From: Spirochaetales bacterium
Lineage (GTDB): Bacteria > Spirochaetota > Spirochaetia > DSM-27196 > Salinispiraceae
DNA: 64,000 nucleotides
Assembly: GCA_009991955.1 (NCBI GenBank)
Contig: JAACWS010000018.1
Span: 1-64,000, forward strand
Direction of reading: 5' to 3'
Below are positions 51,244-60,890 of the stretch, in pieces. How positions within the stretch are numbered: position 1 is the stretch's first letter; the number at the start of each line of letters is the position of its first letter. The translations under genes were made by a program, and so were the position numbers. Under the pieces are notes generated by a model. It was not told where the DNA came from and made no database searches. It saw only the letters and a program-made list of their open reading frames with translations.

Positions 51244-51933
51244 GAAGCCAGTGGTACGAAAAATGAGCCCGGAAACCTGTTTTGCAATCACCTTCTGGAA
51301 ACTACTTTTTATTTGAGTTTGACGCCTAAGGTTCTTACAAAAGTTTTTGCACATGGCTCGATGTAAGTCATTGGGGTCCCATGACCGATGTACCCACGAA
51401 AGGAAAATCCGAGTTCCCCACCAATAAATGCTTGGCCAAGGGTCGGCTACCGGCCTGGCGCTTCCTCGCCATCGTTCCGGTCTTGAAATCTACACGTGGA
51501 GGATTTGTATACTCAGGTAACCACGCCTTTTGTAGCCACTCTCTTTTGGTCTTTAGATGGCTCGACCCACGGAGTTCCACGTCCCTTGTCCCCAATTCGG
51601 AAAGGCTTGCGAAGCCCATGATTCCCTATTTGAATCACCATTCGCGCAAAGGCCATGTACTTTCGGAACTCGATTGGGGACCCCCAGGTCTCGACCTACC
51701 TGGCGAGAACCAACTCCCGAGGTCGGGCGACGGTTCCTTGGAAGCGAGTCACCAAGCTTCCCTTTTTCGTATACCAACGGCCAAAAGTAAATTTCTGCGG
51801 ACCGTGAATCGGGCCATTTCCATTGGGGCAGGAGGGTGGCGGGAGAAGTACCGGGCCAGACGGATTCCTGATTCACAAAATAGGAAAAATTCTTAGGAAA
51901 TTTCTCCTAGAGGCTCAATTTTCGCACCAGTCT
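51244..51933. other. Gene-poor stretch with probable decayed minus-strand coding
   Basis: No intact gene. On the minus strand one frame from about 51825 to 51530 reads as protein-like (TFGRWYTKKGSLVTRFQGT, then a stop, then PIEFRKYMAFARMVIQIGNH), which suggests a ruined gene I cannot name. The open frame on the plus strand at 51381-51896 looks like its shadow. A hairpin of 8-3-8 at 51367-51385 and a 12-nt match to the palindromic element (51295-51306) are also present. Confidence 0.35.
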
Positions 51934-54495
51934 CTACCCCTTACGGCTAGCTTTTATGAGTTTTTCGGCTTGCTCTAAGGTCATATGGTCGAGAAATTCG
52001 GGGGCGCGTCTGTCCTCCGGAATACCAATATTCTTGGTCCCCTCTTTAAAATAGGGTCCATATTTTCCTTCGTACAAGACAATTTTCTTGCCGGAGGAAC
52101 CTTTTCCAAAGTCCTTGAGAATCTTGCTACCCCGACCACCGGACTTGGGTTCGGAGAGAATCTCCAATGCCCGTTCGAGGCTAACAGTGTAGACGTCATC
52201 ATCTTTTTTTAGGCTACGAAAATCTCCGTCGTGGACGACATAGGGTCCAAACCGGCCCTGGTTTGTCACTACCTCTTTTCCGGTTTCTGGATGAACTCCC
52301 AGGGCGCGAGGAAGGCTTAAGAGACGTATGGCCTGTTCGAGGGTGAGGTCTTTTGGGGCGATTTCCCGGGGAACCCCAGCCCTGCGAGGTTTTGGGTTTT
52401 CTTCCGTAGCCTCACCAAGCTGCACATAGGGGCCAAAACGGCCAACGAGGCAGAATATGGGCAAGTTGTGTTCCGGGTGGGTTCCCAAGGGCTTGGGCCC
52501 ATTCTTTTGCAGTTCTATGAGCTCCAAGATGTTCTCTCGACTAAGATCTCCGGGGGCAATTTCTTCGGGAATCGAAGCGTGGACTGCTTCGGGGTGCTCG
52601 TCGTCTTGGTGGACGATATAAGCGCCAAAACGGCCGATTTTTATTTCGGTCTTGTCCTCCAACTGAGGAAGATGAATGGTCCGAGATTCCTCGGGCTTAA
52701 TATTCCCTTCTTGCTCCTGAACTCGGTGGAAGAGGCCTTTGCTCCCGGAATAGAATTCCCGGAGGTAGGCTAATCGATCTTGATGACCTTCGGCAATTTC
52801 ATCCAACTGGCTTTCCATTTCTGAGGTGAATCCATATTGGACTAGGTACTCGAAGTTTCGCTCGAGGAACTGGACTACGGCGATTCCTGTGAAGGTCGGG
52901 ACGAGGCTTGTACCCTGTTTCCGAACGTAGTTTCGTTCGTAAAGGGTAGAAATGATGCTAGAATAGGTGGATGGTCGCCCAATTCCTTCTTTTTCCAACC
53001 GTTGAATAAGGCTTGCTTCGGTATATCGAGCGGGGGGCTTGGTTTCATGAAAGAGGCTTTCCAGCTTGGTAGACTGGCACTTGGTTCCTACAATCAAGTT
53101 CGGAAGAATTACCTCCTTATCTTCCAGGGCCGCATCGGGATCGTCCTTGCCTTCGACGTAGACTCGCAAGAATCCGGGGAAGAGAATTTTTGTCCCGTTA
53201 GCCTGAAAGAGGGTATCCCCACAGGATATTCGAGCGGCTACGCTGGATTTTCTGGCGTCTGCCATTTGGGTGGCCAGGGTACGCTTCCAAATTAACTCGT
53301 AGAGGGCCTTATCTTTGCCTGTGAGGGTTGTTTGGTCTGGGTGGGTAAAACTTGCTCCCGATGGTCGAATCGCCTCATGGGCCTCCTGGGCGCCTTTACT
53401 TTTAGAAGTATATTGCCGAGACTCGGCACTCAGGTATTCGGGGCCGAAGGTTTTTTCTATAGTATCCCGGGAGCCGGCAATTGCTTCGCTTGATAGGGTC
53501 GGAGAGTCCGTACGCATGTAGGTAATAAGACCTTCCTCGTAGAGTCGTTGGGCGATACGCATTGTTTCCCGGGCGGAAAGGCCAAGCTTTCTATTGCCCT
53601 CTTGTTGGAGAGTAGAGGTAATAAATGGGGGAGAGGGACGGGCTGTTGTTTCTTTTTCTGTAAGCTCAACTACTTCCCAGGTTTGGTTTTTGAGTTCCGT
53701 TTGCAGTGTTTCCGCTTTTTTTTGATCGAGGACGACCAAGTCTTTAGAGGATCCGAGGGCTCCGGTAGACGAATCAAAGTCTTTTCCCTGGGCAACGCGC
53801 TTGCCCCCCACCTTGAGGAGCTTCGCCTCGAATTCGAGGGAAGATCCGGTTTCTGGAGCGGTGAGCAGGGCTCGAAGGTCCCAGTAAACGCTCTTGCGAA
53901 ATCCTATCCTCTCCCTTTCCCTTTCGACAATCATTCGGAGGCCCGAACTTTGCACCCGTCCGGCCGAAAGACCATAGGCAATTTTTTTCCAAATGAGGGG
54001 CGAGAGAGTAAAACCGTAGAGGCGGTCTAAAATTCTACGGGTTTCTTGGGCCCGGACCAAGTCCATGTCGATGTCCCGGGGCGATTCCAAGGCTTCTTGG
54101 ATTGCTTTCTTCGTAATTTCGTGAAAAACCATCCGTTTGATAGGTTGTTTTGGTTTGAGAAGTTCGACCAGGTGCCAGGATATACTCTCCCCTTCTCGGT
54201 CTTCGTCAGTCGCCAGGTAAAGGGCATCGGCCTCTTTCAATTTCCGTTTTAGCTCGTTAATGACCTTCGACTTACCCTTTGGAGTTATATAGAGGGGAGC
54301 GAAATCGTTTTCGACATCAATGCCCAGTCGAGCCCAGGGGAAAGACTTATACTTTTCTGGCACATCCGCGGCCGTTTGTGGGAGGTCTCTTATATGCCCT
54401 ACACTGGCCTCGACCATGAAGTTCTTCGGCAAGAACTTACTTATTGTTCGGGCTTTGGTAGGAGACTCGACGATGACCAGTACTTTTTCAGCCAT
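51934..54495 (-). CDS. topA: DNA topoisomerase I (type IA)
   Basis: An 853-residue enzyme. TOPRIM: VIVESPTKARTI (catalytic Glu) and YLATDEDREGESISWHL (DxDxE); active-site Tyr in EGLITYMRTDSPTLS. Residues about 590-850 carry repeats GRFGAYIVH, GRFGPYVQL, GRFGPYVVH, KYGPYFKEG (Topo_C CRPT type) instead of Cys-rich zinc fingers. Relaxes negative supercoils. AAAGGA lies before the start; the gene is convergent with the secreted-protein gene and divergent from cdd. Confidence 0.95.
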   Translation of the reverse strand: MAEKVLVIVESPTKARTISKFLPKNFMVEASVGHIRDLPQTAADVPEKYKSFPWARLGIDVENDFAPLYITPKGKSKVINELKRKLKEADALYLATDEDREGESISWHLVELLKPKQPIKRMVFHEITKKAIQEALESPRDIDMDLVRAQETRRILDRLYGFTLSPLIWKKIAYGLSAGRVQSSGLRMIVERERERIGFRKSVYWDLRALLTAPETGSSLEFEAKLLKVGGKRVAQGKDFDSSTGALGSSKDLVVLDQKKAETLQTELKNQTWEVVELTEKETTARPSPPFITSTLQQEGNRKLGLSARETMRIAQRLYEEGLITYMRTDSPTLSSEAIAGSRDTIEKTFGPEYLSAESRQYTSKSKGAQEAHEAIRPSGASFTHPDQTTLTGKDKALYELIWKRTLATQMADARKSSVAARISCGDTLFQANGTKILFPGFLRVYVEGKDDPDAALEDKEVILPNLIVGTKCQSTKLESLFHETKPPARYTEASLIQRLEKEGIGRPSTYSSIISTLYERNYVRKQGTSLVPTFTGIAVVQFLERNFEYLVQYGFTSEMESQLDEIAEGHQDRLAYLREFYSGSKGLFHRVQEQEGNIKPEESRTIHLPQLEDKTEIKIGRFGAYIVHQDDEHPEAVHASIPEEIAPGDLSRENILELIELQKNGPKPLGTHPEHNLPIFCLVGRFGPYVQLGEATEENPKPRRAGVPREIAPKDLTLEQAIRLLSLPRALGVHPETGKEVVTNQGRFGPYVVHDGDFRSLKKDDDVYTVSLERALEILSEPKSGGRGSKILKDFGKGSSGKKIVLYEGKYGPYFKEGTKNIGIPEDRRAPEFLDHMTLEQAEKLIKASRKG

Positions 54496-54550
54496 AATTT
54501 TCCTTTATTCGGAGCTCATGTCTAGGACGTCCATAGGTTCCCTTGTGTTG

Positions 54551-54579
54551 TTGCAAATATCATCCTGATTGTCAATAAT
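54551..54579 (+). promoter_or_regulatory. Promoter of cdd, leaderless
   Basis: TTGCAA (54551-54556), 17-bp spacer, AATAAT (54574-54579), then 5 nt to the ATG at 54585. No Shine-Dalgarno. Confidence 0.5.
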
Positions 54580-54584
54580 GGCCT

Positions 54585-55046
54585 ATGAGTTCATTAGTCA
54601 AGCCCCAAAACCCCGGTTTCGACCTTCCCCGGGGTTGGGAAGAGGGTTTTCATGTAGCAAATCAGGCGTGGACCCGGGCGTATGCCCCCTATTCCCATTT
54701 TCAAGTAGGATTTGCCCTCCATTCGGTCGATACAAATTCCTTCATTCCCGGGGCGAATGTAGAGAATGCCAGCTACGGGGCAACAATTTGTGCTGAACGT
54801 TCTGCAGTGGTTGCGGCGATCGGATCTCTCGGAAAGGGTAACTACGATTACGGTGTCTTGGTTACCGACGCCGAGCCTCCGGCGGTGCCCTGTGCTCTTT
54901 GTCTGCAGGTAATGGCCGAACTCTGTGGTCCTAGTTTTCAAGTTATTGTGTGTAACCTCTACGGGGTTGTCCAGGACTATACAATTAGAGACCTGCTACC
55001 CCATTCCTTTACCTCTATTCCAGAGCTAAAAAGTACTTCGACGTAA
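54585..55046 (+). CDS. cdd: Cytidine deaminase
   Basis: A 153-residue enzyme: Zn and catalytic Glu in GATICAERSAVVAA (CAE), two Zn Cys in PCALCLQ. Deaminates cytidine and deoxycytidine in salvage. The leaderless promoter supports the ATG at 54585 rather than the in-phase alternatives. Its 3' end overlaps the quinone reductase on the other strand by 32 bp. Confidence 0.92.
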   Translation: MSSLVKPQNPGFDLPRGWEEGFHVANQAWTRAYAPYSHFQVGFALHSVDTNSFIPGANVENASYGATICAERSAVVAAIGSLGKGNYDYGVLVTDAEPPAVPCALCLQVMAELCGPSFQVIVCNLYGVVQDYTIRDLLPHSFTSIPELKSTST

Positions 55047-55605
55047 CCTCGTTTGTGGTCTTCAACCAACCTAGCCGGGTTGAACGACGAGAATTATGCA
55101 GTGGCCCAAAAACTTTTAGGGCCGCGATTCTTAAACCGGTGAAATCGCCAATAGAGGTACGCCAAATTGAATCCTGAGACGTTCCAGCTTGGGTGTTATC
55201 GGAGGTAATAAAGACAATGGCCGTCTTGTTGTTGAAAAGCGGTACCTTTGTTTTGGGCATGTATTCATCACCCTGGTAATCGTAAGCAACACCCTGACGA
55301 AAAACTCTATCTACCCACCCTTTTAAAAGGGCGGGCATTTGACCCCACCAGTCGGGGTATACAAACACTAACAGATCACTGGAACTTACTAAGGTTTCAA
55401 ATTCCTGGACCCGGGCATCGAAGGATGTGCGACGGGAAATTTCTTCTTCGGTGAGAATGGGAGAAAAGTTTTCCGAATAGAGGTCAATTTCCTGAACATT
55501 CCACGATTTGTCCGGCACCACCCCACGAGACTCGTCGAGAATCGCGCGGGTGAAACTCTCTTTTTTTGGGTGGCAGTGAATAAATAGGGCTTGGCGTTTT
55601 ATCAT
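55015..55605 (-). CDS. NAD(P)H quinone oxidoreductase (flavodoxin-like fold)
   Basis: A 196-residue flavoprotein. ALFIHCHPKKESFTRAIL (FMN phosphate loop) and LLVFVYPDWWGQMPALLKGWVDRVF (FMN-contact loop of the family) are diagnostic. Reduces quinones with NAD(P)H. It overlaps cdd at the 3' end and faces away from the suf promoter; a TATACC at about -14 of the ATG fits a nearby minus-strand promoter. Confidence 0.88.
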   Translation of the reverse strand: MIKRQALFIHCHPKKESFTRAILDESRGVVPDKSWNVQEIDLYSENFSPILTEEEISRRTSFDARVQEFETLVSSSDLLVFVYPDWWGQMPALLKGWVDRVFRQGVAYDYQGDEYMPKTKVPLFNNKTAIVFITSDNTQAGTSQDSIWRTSIGDFTGLRIAALKVFGPLHNSRRSTRLGWLKTTNEVTSKYFLALE

Positions 55606-55682
55606 TATTCTTGTAAGGTATACTCAAAAGTTCGAATAGGCTAACAATAATAGAAGAGGCTTCCTTCTTCTGCCTTTTTTGC

Positions 55683-55711
55683 TTCACCCCCGGAATTGCT
55701 TTCGGTATATT
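55683..55711 (+). promoter_or_regulatory. Promoter of the suf operon
   Basis: TTCACC (55683-55688), 17-bp spacer, TATATT (55706-55711); the transcript would start about 17-20 nt before the ATG at 55735, with GGAGAG as Shine-Dalgarno. No clear IscR or Fur-type dyad was found. Confidence 0.4.
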
Positions 55712-55734
55712 ACGAAGAAGACACGGAGAGCGCT

Positions 55735-56037
55735 ATGAACAATAAAAGAGAAATCCTCGATTCCTTGAAAAAAGTGATCGACCCAGAAATTGGTATCAAC
55801 ATAGTCGACCTGGGGCTCATTTATAAGGTCGATCCCGGTGACGAGGTTGTGTACATCGAGTTCACCCTAACCTCGCCTGGCTGCCCCTTGGCGGACATAA
55901 TTGAGGCTGATATTCGTCGGGTTCTTCGGGATGACCTAGATATTACGGGAGTAGAAATGAACTTGGTATGGAGTCCACCGTGGAATCTTGACTTCTTGAG
56001 CGAAGAAGCCCGACTCGAACTCGGATACCCTATTTAA
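55735..56037 (+). CDS. sufT: MIP18/DUF59-family protein (SufT-like)
   Basis: A 100-residue protein starting MNNKREILDSLKKVIDPE with the family core INIVDLGLIYKVDPGDEV and FTLTSPGCPLADIIEADI (single Cys in TSPGCP). Members assist [4Fe-4S] maturation. A frame from 55696 adds 13 residues but lacks a binding site; I start at 55735 (GGAGAG). First gene of the suf operon. Confidence 0.9.
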   Translation: MNNKREILDSLKKVIDPEIGINIVDLGLIYKVDPGDEVVYIEFTLTSPGCPLADIIEADIRRVLRDDLDITGVEMNLVWSPPWNLDFLSEEARLELGYPI

Positions 56038-56081
56038 ATCCCAGGGCACCCATAATTATTACCTAAAATGAGGAGTAAGCA

Positions 56082-56873
56082 GTGAATTTAGAGATACAAA
56101 ACCTTCAGGCCAGGGTTGAGGAGACCGAAATCCTGAAAGGTATTAATTTATCGATCAAGACCGGCGAAATCCACGCCATAATGGGGCCGAATGGCTCGGG
56201 AAAAAGCACCCTCTCGAACGTCCTCATGGGACACCCAAACTACGAAGTAACCGGAGGAGAGGTTCTCTTAGACGGCGAGAACCTCTTGGAGATGGAAGTT
56301 AACGACCGGGCGAATCGGGGTCTTTTCATGGCTTTTCAGTATCCGGTCGAAATTCCCGGTATTACTGTCGGTCGCTTTATGAAAAGAGTTATCGAAATTC
56401 GCGCGGCCGCAAAGGCCGAGCTCCGAGGGGAAGATCCAGAGATGTCGAAACCCACCGGCTTCGTAAAATACCTGCGAGACACCATGGATTTTCTGGAAGT
56501 AGACCAGCAGTTTATCAACCGTTACCTCAACGAAGGTTTTTCTGGGGGAGAAAAGAAGCGGATGGAAGTACTCCAGATGCTCATGCTCAAACCCAACTTT
56601 GCAATTCTTGACGAAACGGACTCGGGACTCGACATAGATGCCTTGAAGGTCGTATCAAAGGGAGTCAACAAGATGCGCGGCCCGGAGTTTGGGGCGATCA
56701 TCATTACCCACTATCAAAGAATTTTGGACTACATCAAACCCGACTACGTTCATATTCTCTACAAAGGAAAAATCGTTACCTCTGGTGGTAAGGATCTGGT
56801 TCAGGTATTAGAAGATAAGGGCTACGACTGGGTTAAAGCTCAGTATGGCATCGTCGATGAGGAGGAATCATGA
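56082..56873 (+). CDS. sufC: Fe-S assembly ATPase SufC
   Basis: A 263-residue ABC-type ATPase: Walker [15 protein letters not shown], signature [11 protein letters not shown], Walker [17 protein letters not shown] (D-loop included). From a GTG start (56082) after AGGAG. Powers the SufBCD scaffold; overlaps sufB by 4 bp. Confidence 0.95.
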   Translation: MNLEIQNLQARVEETEILKGINLSIKTGEIHAIMGPNGSGKSTLSNVLMGHPNYEVTGGEVLLDGENLLEMEVNDRANRGLFMAFQYPVEIPGITVGRFMKRVIEIRAAAKAELRGEDPEMSKPTGFVKYLRDTMDFLEVDQQFINRYLNEGFSGGEKKRMEVLQMLMLKPNFAILDETDSGLDIDALKVVSKGVNKMRGPEFGAIIITHYQRILDYIKPDYVHILYKGKIVTSGGKDLVQVLEDKGYDWVKAQYGIVDEEES

Positions 56874-58291
56874 GTACAGAAGTAAAGGAAATCACCCAAG
56901 CGGAAGAGTTGAACTTCGGAGATTATAAATATGGATTTTCGTTCCCCGATATCAGTGTTTTCAAGACCCGTAGGGGACTGGACGAAGAGGTCGTAGCAGC
57001 AATTTCTTTGCATAAGAAAGAGCCCCAATGGATGCTCGACTTTCGCATGAAGAGTCTCCAAGCCTTTCGGGAGAAAAAAATGCCTAACTGGGGTGGCGAC
57101 CTGTCGGGTATCGACTTCGATAATATTTACTATTACGCAAAGCCTACGGACGAACAAAAGGAGTCCTGGGAAGAACTCCCCGAGGAAATTCGTCAAACCT
57201 ACGATCGGCTAGGAATACCCGAAGCCGAGCGAAACTTCTTGGCCGGGGTTGGTGCTCAATACGATTCAGAGATTGTGTACCACAGTATTCGCGAAGACCT
57301 CGAAAAAAAGGGTGTGATTTTTACCAGCCCCGAAGAAGCGGTGCTTAACCATCCAGAACTGGTAAAGAAGTACTTTGGCACCATAATTCCCTACAACGAT
57401 AACAAATTTGCAGCCCTCAACTCCGCAGTGTGGAGTGGTGGATCCTTCGTCTACGTTCCAAAGGGAGTAAAGGTCGACATACCTATTCAAGCCTATTTCC
57501 GAATTAACTCAGAGAACTTTGGTCAGTTTGAACGAACCCTCATCATCGCCGATGAAGGAAGCTTTGTGCACTATGTCGAAGGCTGTACAGCTCCCATCTA
57601 CTCTACCGACAGCCTACACTCTGCAGTAGTAGAAATAATCGCCCTGGAAGGGGCCCGAGTGCGTTACTCAACCATTCAGAATTGGTCCAGCGACGTGTAT
57701 AACTTGGTAACCAAACGGGCCAAGGCCATGAAGAACTCGACAGTTGAGTGGGTAGACGGAAACCTGGGTTCCAAGCGAACTATGAAGTACCCAGCGGTGT
57801 ACCTCATGGAAGAAGGTGCCCACGGTGAGGTTCTATCTATCGCCTTTGCCAGTAAGAAACAGCAACAGGATACCGGGGGCAAAATTGTCCATGCGGCGAG
57901 TAACACCAGTTCGGTCATTACGGCAAAATCCATATCGAAAGAGGGTGGAATTTCAAGCTACCGAGGACTGGTCAAGATCAATGAAGGGCTTACGAACGTA
58001 AAGAGTCACGTTGTCTGCGATGCCTTGCTTCTGGATTCTACCTCGGTCTCTAACACCTACCCCTATATGGAAATTGACTCGACCGATGTTTCGATGGAAC
58101 ACGAGGCCAGGGTAAGTAAGATTTCCGAAGAACAGCTTTTCTACCTTATGTCCCGAGGGATGAGCGAAGACGAGGCGTCCATGATGATCGTCAACGGATT
58201 CCTCGACCCTTTGGTGAAGGAGCTACCGATGGAGTACGCCCTTGAGCTCAATAAGCTCATCGAATTGGAGATGGAAGGATCGGTAGGTTGA
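56870..58291 (+). CDS. sufB: Fe-S cluster scaffold SufB
   Basis: A 473-residue protein of the SufB/SufD family: [43 protein letters not shown], and the C-terminal [23 protein letters not shown] with conserved Cys residues upstream. Site of cluster assembly. No intein insertion seen (some SufB carry one). Second of three in the core complex. Confidence 0.95.
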   Translation: MSTEVKEITQAEELNFGDYKYGFSFPDISVFKTRRGLDEEVVAAISLHKKEPQWMLDFRMKSLQAFREKKMPNWGGDLSGIDFDNIYYYAKPTDEQKESWEELPEEIRQTYDRLGIPEAERNFLAGVGAQYDSEIVYHSIREDLEKKGVIFTSPEEAVLNHPELVKKYFGTIIPYNDNKFAALNSAVWSGGSFVYVPKGVKVDIPIQAYFRINSENFGQFERTLIIADEGSFVHYVEGCTAPIYSTDSLHSAVVEIIALEGARVRYSTIQNWSSDVYNLVTKRAKAMKNSTVEWVDGNLGSKRTMKYPAVYLMEEGAHGEVLSIAFASKKQQQDTGGKIVHAASNTSSVITAKSISKEGGISSYRGLVKINEGLTNVKSHVVCDALLLDSTSVSNTYPYMEIDSTDVSMEHEARVSKISEEQLFYLMSRGMSEDEASMMIVNGFLDPLVKELPMEYALELNKLIELEMEGSVG

Positions 58292-58331
58292 TACTACTTT
58301 TCCGAAAATCAACGAAGAAACGAGGAACACC

Positions 58332-59654
58332 GTGAAGGTATACAACAGTACTGGGGAATTGGCCCAGTTCATCGGAGATCGGGGCGAGCCATCGTGGTTT
58401 GCCAGCCTCCGGAATCAAGCCCTTGAGCAGTTCAAAAAAATTTCCTGGCCCACCTTACAGGATGAAGAATGGAGGAGGACCGACATTTCATCCTTTGATT
58501 TGGACGCTTTGTCCTTTTCAGTTCCCGCGGTCGCCCAGCCCAGAGTCCTTTCGGATTCTGACTTGAGTTCGGTGGGGTACGCCGGAAAGGTAGAATTTTC
58601 TAACGGTCTTTGCATTTCGCTTGGTCTCTTAGGGGACGAAGAGAAAAGTGGGGTCGTATTTACCACCCTTCAAGATCTATTGTCCAAGGATACAACTGGA
58701 AGTTCCAAGGTGGCAAAGGCTCTGGTTCGAGGCTTCGAACAGTCTCTGGAGTCCGCTGATAATAAGGTGTTTCGATGGAGTCTGAGTGCCGCCTCTTATG
58801 GTGCCCTGGTCTATATTCCCAAAAATCACCGGGTGGAAAAGTCTTTGCGTATTACTATTTCGGCCTCGGGAGATGATTTTGTCACCTTTCCCTTCGTAGG
58901 AGTTGTCCTCGAGCCCGGTGCCCAAGCTACTATCGAAATGGCTTGGGAAGGGCAGGGCGGATTTTTGGTAAACCAGAGTAACTTCTTCTCGGTTGGTGAT
59001 GGGGCAAACCTGAGCTACACCCAAATTCAGAAGACCGGGGACGAGGTTGTAGTGTTCACGAATGGCAAGTCCCAGGTCGAGCGGGATGCTCGATTCCGTC
59101 ACTTTGAAGCAATTCTCGGGGGTGGATTTGTCAAGAACCGAATCGATTCGAGTCTCCTGGGCCCAGGCTCAGACCTCGAGTTAGATGGAATTTATTTTGC
59201 CGATAAAGAGCGGCATATCGATCTACGAACGGTCCAACACCATAAGAGCCACCACGCTACCAGTAATGCGGTGTATCGCGGTGCGGTAGCCGACGAAGCC
59301 CGAGTAATTTACCAAGGGCTCATCGAGGTCAGTCCAGAAGCCCATGGAACCGATGCCTACCTATCGAACAAAAACCTCGTATTGAACGATGGGGCCAAGG
59401 CGGATTCGATTCCAAGCCTTCAAATAAATACCGACGATGTTCGCTGTAGCCATGGTTCGACCACTGGAAAACTTCGAGCCGACCAGGTCTTCTACCTCAT
59501 GACCCGGGGATACTCTCGCTCCCAAGCCCAGGAAACCCTCATTCTCGCGTATTTCCAAGAAGTTATCGGAAGGGTCCACGAATCGCTCCAGGACGAAATT
59601 TATTCCCTACTCTTTGACCAGATTTCCGGGATTAAAGCGGATCTCAAAGGTTAG
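58332..59654 (+). CDS. sufD: Fe-S assembly protein SufD
   Basis: A 440-residue SufD with GALVYIPKNHRVEKSLRITI, the parallel beta-helix core and DDVRCSHGSTTGKLRADQVFYLMTRG (His equivalent to the one needed with SufB). From GTG start at 58332 with GAGGAA upstream. 40 bp after sufB. Heterodimer with SufB. Confidence 0.93.
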   Translation: MKVYNSTGELAQFIGDRGEPSWFASLRNQALEQFKKISWPTLQDEEWRRTDISSFDLDALSFSVPAVAQPRVLSDSDLSSVGYAGKVEFSNGLCISLGLLGDEEKSGVVFTTLQDLLSKDTTGSSKVAKALVRGFEQSLESADNKVFRWSLSAASYGALVYIPKNHRVEKSLRITISASGDDFVTFPFVGVVLEPGAQATIEMAWEGQGGFLVNQSNFFSVGDGANLSYTQIQKTGDEVVVFTNGKSQVERDARFRHFEAILGGGFVKNRIDSSLLGPGSDLELDGIYFADKERHIDLRTVQHHKSHHATSNAVYRGAVADEARVIYQGLIEVSPEAHGTDAYLSNKNLVLNDGAKADSIPSLQINTDDVRCSHGSTTGKLRADQVFYLMTRGYSRSQAQETLILAYFQEVIGRVHESLQDEIYSLLFDQISGIKADLKG

Positions 59655-59656
59655 CT

Positions 59657-59992
59657 ATGGGTCTTCTAAGTAGAAAGGCCTCACCCCAATGGGTGTCCGT
59701 TGCCCGAGTTGACGACTTCCAGGTGAGCCATAAGGTAATCGTTGGAAAAAAAGAATACGCCCTCTACAAGCTCGGTGACGGGGTGTACTGCACCCAGGAG
59801 TCGTGCTCCCATGAGTACAGTCCTCTTTCTAAGGGGATTATTATGGATGGTGAGGTCTACTGCGAAAAACACGGTTCTCGGTTCGATATTCGGTCGGGTA
59901 AGGTGATTAACTTGCCTGCGACCGAACCCATCAAGACCTTTCCAGTGAAGGTAGAAGAAGGAACAGTGTTTATTTTTGTCTCGCCCACCTAG
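59657..59992 (+). CDS. Rieske-type ferredoxin
   Basis: A 111-residue protein with CSHEYSPLSKGIIM and CEKHGSRFDIRSGKV, the CxH/CxxH [2Fe-2S] pair. It follows sufD by 2 bp and is likely an electron donor in cluster assembly or to an oxygenase elsewhere. No oxygenase partner is in the window. Convergent with the methyltransferase. Confidence 0.85.
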   Translation: MGLLSRKASPQWVSVARVDDFQVSHKVIVGKKEYALYKLGDGVYCTQESCSHEYSPLSKGIIMDGEVYCEKHGSRFDIRSGKVINLPATEPIKTFPVKVEEGTVFIFVSPT

Positions 59993-59993
59993 G

Positions 59994-60890
59994 TCACTTG
60001 TTCTCGACAGTTTTTCTTAGGGCCAAAGTAAACCATTTGCCACCTTCTTCGGGCGGTAGATTCACTCCAAAACTGCCGGGACTCCTGTCGATCACTTCAA
60101 AATCGGGATATCTGTCGAGTATCTTTGACCCTTCCAAATGGGGGTCCATCCCCTGTTTCCAGGTGCAAAACTTGACGCCCCCCAGGGTGTACATTTCTGC
60201 CCTTAGAGCCTGTCTCGGAAAGTGCCAATGTTCTTCGGTTATTGGGGTCGGGAAGAACCCCCAAAATCCTCCCCAATCAGACCAATACGATTCACTACTT
60301 TCCAGGAGCGGGGCGTCTTTAAAAGAGCTTTCTTGAGAATCTTTTGTGCGATGCATATAGGTGAACCCGTCGAAAACAAAAACTCCTCCGGGCGCCAGAG
60401 CCCGGGAGATTTCGTCCATAAGGGCTATTCGGGTTGGGGGGCTCAGGGTACACCAGGTGCCATAGACCATGTAGACCAGCTGAGCTCGACCTTTTAGATC
60501 GGCAAAAGTCCGTTCCCGGTCTGGAGCCCGCTCTAAATCGAGCGCTATCCAGTTCCCCAGAGCCCTCTTTTCGGCCACTTTTATGGCATAGGGATTTATA
60601 TCGATTCCCCGGCCTTGCCTTCCCTGAATGAGAAAGGTGAACAGGTGATCTCCGGTACCGCAGGCCAAGTCCAGGATCACGGCATCCCTCTCAGGCTTTA
60701 GACGATTTTGGTCTAAGAGTTTTTGTAGGTAGTGGACCTGCTGTGTTTTCATTGTAGGGGGTAGGCTACCCTCTCTACTCGAGTCTTGCAAAACTCGTAC
60801 ACAGGTCCGGGCTGTTCGGGGGTGCGAGTAGATGCTGGCAAACTGTTGCCAAGGTTGAGGTGGGAGAATTTCTCTCACCCAGTTACTCAT
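59994..60890 (-). CDS. SAM-dependent methyltransferase
   Basis: A 298-residue class I methyltransferase: motif I VILDLACGTGDHLF, then GIDINPYAIKVAEKRA (motif II) and LAPGGVFVFDGF. Start codon overlaps the stop of the antiporter gene (ATGA). Substrate unknown. Confidence 0.82.
   Translation of the reverse strand: MSNWVREILPPQPWQQFASIYSHPRTARTCVRVLQDSSREGSLPPTMKTQQVHYLQKLLDQNRLKPERDAVILDLACGTGDHLFTFLIQGRQGRGIDINPYAIKVAEKRALGNWIALDLERAPDRERTFADLKGRAQLVYMVYGTWCTLSPPTRIALMDEISRALAPGGVFVFDGFTYMHRTKDSQESSFKDAPLLESSESYWSDWGGFWGFFPTPITEEHWHFPRQALRAEMYTLGGVKFCTWKQGMDPHLEGSKILDRYPDFEVIDRSPGSFGVNLPPEEGGKWFTLALRKTVENK

Noticed and set aside
51381-51896. 171-residue plus-strand ORF
   Set aside because: Composition is not protein-like (Ser/Arg/Pro-rich, no hydrophobic core) and it lies opposite a more convincing, though broken, minus-strand reading.
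55630-55682. Possible terminator hairpin (AGAAGAGG/CTTCTTCT then T run)
   Set aside because: Imperfect stem and no plus-strand gene directly upstream that would need it.
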